Of a DNA stretch of 15,032 nt, positions 14,608 to 15,032 are shown piece after piece. The notes beneath the pieces were generated by a model. The model worked only from the letters and a program-made list of their open reading frames with translations, made no database searches and was not told the DNA's origin. The translations under genes were made by a program, and so were the position numbers. Source of the stretch: Pseudoflavonifractor sp035562355 (lineage in GTDB: Bacteria > Bacillota > Clostridia > Oscillospirales > Oscillospiraceae); NCBI GenBank assembly GCA_035562355.1, contig DATMXU010000216.1:1-15032 (forward strand), written 5' to 3'. Numbering within the stretch: the first letter of the stretch is position 1; each line of letters opens with the position of its first letter.

Positions 14608-14649
14608 CCTTGTACATAAGTCATATGCTACAAAACTATATGTACAAGG
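14608..14649 (-). promoter_or_regulatory. 11-bp inverted repeat covering the sipL RBS and the -10 box
   Basis: CCTTGTACATA (14608-14618) and TATGTACAAGG (14639-14649) are perfect reverse complements 20 bases apart. In minus-strand RNA the 3' arm ends in ACAAGG, which is most of the AAGGAG Shine-Dalgarno of sipL. The 5' arm overlaps the -10 of the sigma-E-like promoter. RNA reading through from spoVM can form the stem and hide the RBS. RNA started at the internal promoter lacks the 5' arm. It could instead be a protein-binding operator. Confidence 0.6.
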
Positions 14650-14663
14650 GTGGACCGATATGA
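14635..14663 (-). promoter_or_regulatory. Sigma-E-like mother-cell promoter for sipL-spoIVA
   Basis: On the minus strand the -35 is TCATATC (14663-14657), the spacer is 14 bases, and the -10 is CATATAGT (14642-14635). Compared with the sigma-E consensus (KMATATT, 13-15 bases, CATAHAHT), one base differs in each box. Transcription would start near 14628. Sigma-E control is known for spoIVA and its partners in Bacillus and for coat morphogenesis genes in C. difficile, which fits this location. Confidence 0.7.
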
Positions 14664-14674
14664 CATGCCTTAGC

Positions 14675-14746
14675 TCAATGGAGCTTGAAAATAAAGCGCA
14701 GAATACCGCGAAGGGACTTTGGGGACTTGACCACAACGATTTTCAT
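14675..14746 (-). CDS. spoVM: SpoVM, amphipathic curvature-sensing sporulation peptide
   Basis: A 23-residue frame runs from ATG 14746 to TGA 14675. It starts MKIVVVKSPKSLRG and ends ILRFIFKLH. Aligned without gaps to B. subtilis SpoVM (26 residues, from memory), identities are Met1, Lys2, Lys7, Pro9, Lys10, Leu12, Gly14, Ile15 and Arg17, including the Pro9 known to matter for curvature recognition. SpoVM inserts as an amphipathic helix in the convex forespore outer membrane and anchors SpoIVA. AGGAGG lies 7 bases before the ATG. The gene is too short for default gene callers. Its position two genes ahead of spoIVA makes the identification strong. No intrinsic terminator separates it from sipL, so readthrough is likely. 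Confidence 0.9.
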   Translation of the reverse strand: MKIVVVKSPKSLRGILRFIFKLH

Positions 14747-14757
14747 ACGATAACCTC

Positions 14758-14916
14758 CTATCCGTCATGAAGATACTGCTCTACCTTGGAACGGCCCCAG
14801 TAGCCAAGGGCGGCGCCCACCACCAGTATGGGGATGCTGCCTGGGACGAAGAGAAGGGCCGCGCCGGCGGCACAGGCCACCGCCGTCCAGATCGTCTTTT
14901 TCTTAGGCCAGCGCAT
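14758..14916 (-). CDS. 52-residue membrane microprotein upstream of spoVM
   Basis: The frame runs from ATG 14916 to TAG 14758. It starts with a basic MRWPKKKTIW and continues with a hydrophobic, Ala/Gly-rich stretch (about residues 9-38) that is broken by a PGSIP turn and could be a hairpin or a single span. It ends in a polar, soluble-looking tail (GRSKVEQYLHDG). GGAAGGAGG precedes the ATG by 10 bases. Its TAG stop is part of the spoVM Shine-Dalgarno TAGGAGG, and only 11 bases separate the two genes, so the two are probably translationally coupled. I know no family for it. A role at the forespore membrane beside SpoVM is inferred only from position. Confidence 0.65.
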   Translation of the reverse strand: MRWPKKKTIWTAVACAAGAALLFVPGSIPILVVGAALGYWGRSKVEQYLHDG

Positions 14917-14981
14917 AAAAATGCCGCCTCCTTCCTGTTTTCCGGTGTCTAAACCAGTATACGCGGAAGGGGGCGGCGTGT

Positions 14982-15021
14982 GCGCGGCGCTCTTTCGAAA
15001 AGACTTTTTCGACAGCCGCGC
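14982..15021. repeat. Nested hairpin element with TCGAAAA/TTTTCGA core
   Basis: GCGCGGC (14982-14988) pairs with GCCGCGC (15015-15021). Inside, TCGAAAA (14995-15001) pairs with TTTTCGA (15006-15012). The core CGAAAAGACTTTTTCGACAG resembles the hairpin at 214-242. It lies upstream of the 52-residue gene and may be the 3' end structure of the next gene outside the window, or a copy of a dispersed palindromic element. Confidence 0.5.
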
Positions 15022-15032
15022 CGTATTTTATC

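Noticed and set aside
14767..14952. Plus-strand 61-codon frame near the right end
   Set aside because: It is antisense to the 52-residue minus-strand frame, which has a better RBS and protein-like hydrophobic pattern and couples to spoVM.
14956..14961. TATACT as a -10 for the 52-residue gene and spoVM
   Set aside because: No acceptable -35 for sigma-A, sigma-E or sigma-F/G lies at the right distance, so I do not call a promoter here.
1..15032. CRISPR arrays, tRNA or rRNA genes, insertion sequences, prophage or defence genes
   Set aside because: No regularly spaced repeats, tRNA-like cloverleafs, rRNA signatures, transposase motifs or phage genes were seen on either strand.

Overview
The window looks like chromosomal core DNA from a GC-rich, endospore-forming member of the Clostridia, most likely an Oscillospiraceae-type gut Firmicute. 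This is inferred from the sporulation genes spoVM, sipL and spoIVA, the strong AGGAGG-type ribosome binding sites, the TTGAGT/TATAAT promoter and the high GC content. The genus is not proved. Every confident gene lies on the minus strand, so transcription runs from high to low coordinates.

Region A (about 15032 to 11512) is a sporulation cluster. In transcription order it holds a 52-residue membrane microprotein, SpoVM (23 residues), SipL (DUF3794 domains plus LysM) and SpoIVA, and it ends at an intrinsic terminator. Together these encode the spore-coat basement: SpoVM is the curvature-sensing membrane anchor, SpoIVA is the ATPase that polymerises on the forespore surface, and SipL is the LysM partner that holds SpoIVA in place. 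A sigma-E-like promoter lies between spoVM and sipL. It overlaps an inverted repeat whose far arm covers the sipL Shine-Dalgarno sequence.

Region B (about 11510 to 1036) is a long, tightly packed housekeeping operon behind a sigma-A promoter. Its order is ddl, murF, an ABC-F ATPase, a YdcF/SanA-family membrane protein, prfA (RF1), an 89-residue unknown protein, a Sua5-type threonylcarbamoyl-AMP synthase, a DUF4180 protein, a small polytopic membrane protein, and one open frame joining dephospho-CoA kinase (CoaE) to an M18 aminopeptidase. A strong terminator follows. The operon combines peptidoglycan precursor synthesis, translation termination and ribosome function, tRNA t6A modification and CoA synthesis.

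Region C (1 to 979) holds tepA, a ClpP-like protease gene. Downstream of it is a hairpin-rich stretch of about 180 bases, with a possible C-terminal fragment of a convergent plus-strand gene at the left edge. Related hairpin elements with a CGAAAAG/CTTTTTCGACAG core occur near both ends of the window.

The points most worth a second look are the spoVM-sipL-spoIVA linkage, including two microgenes that are easily missed; the sipL promoter overlapped by an RBS-hiding inverted repeat; and the CoaE-M18 in-frame fusion, which keeps a strong internal ribosome binding site.
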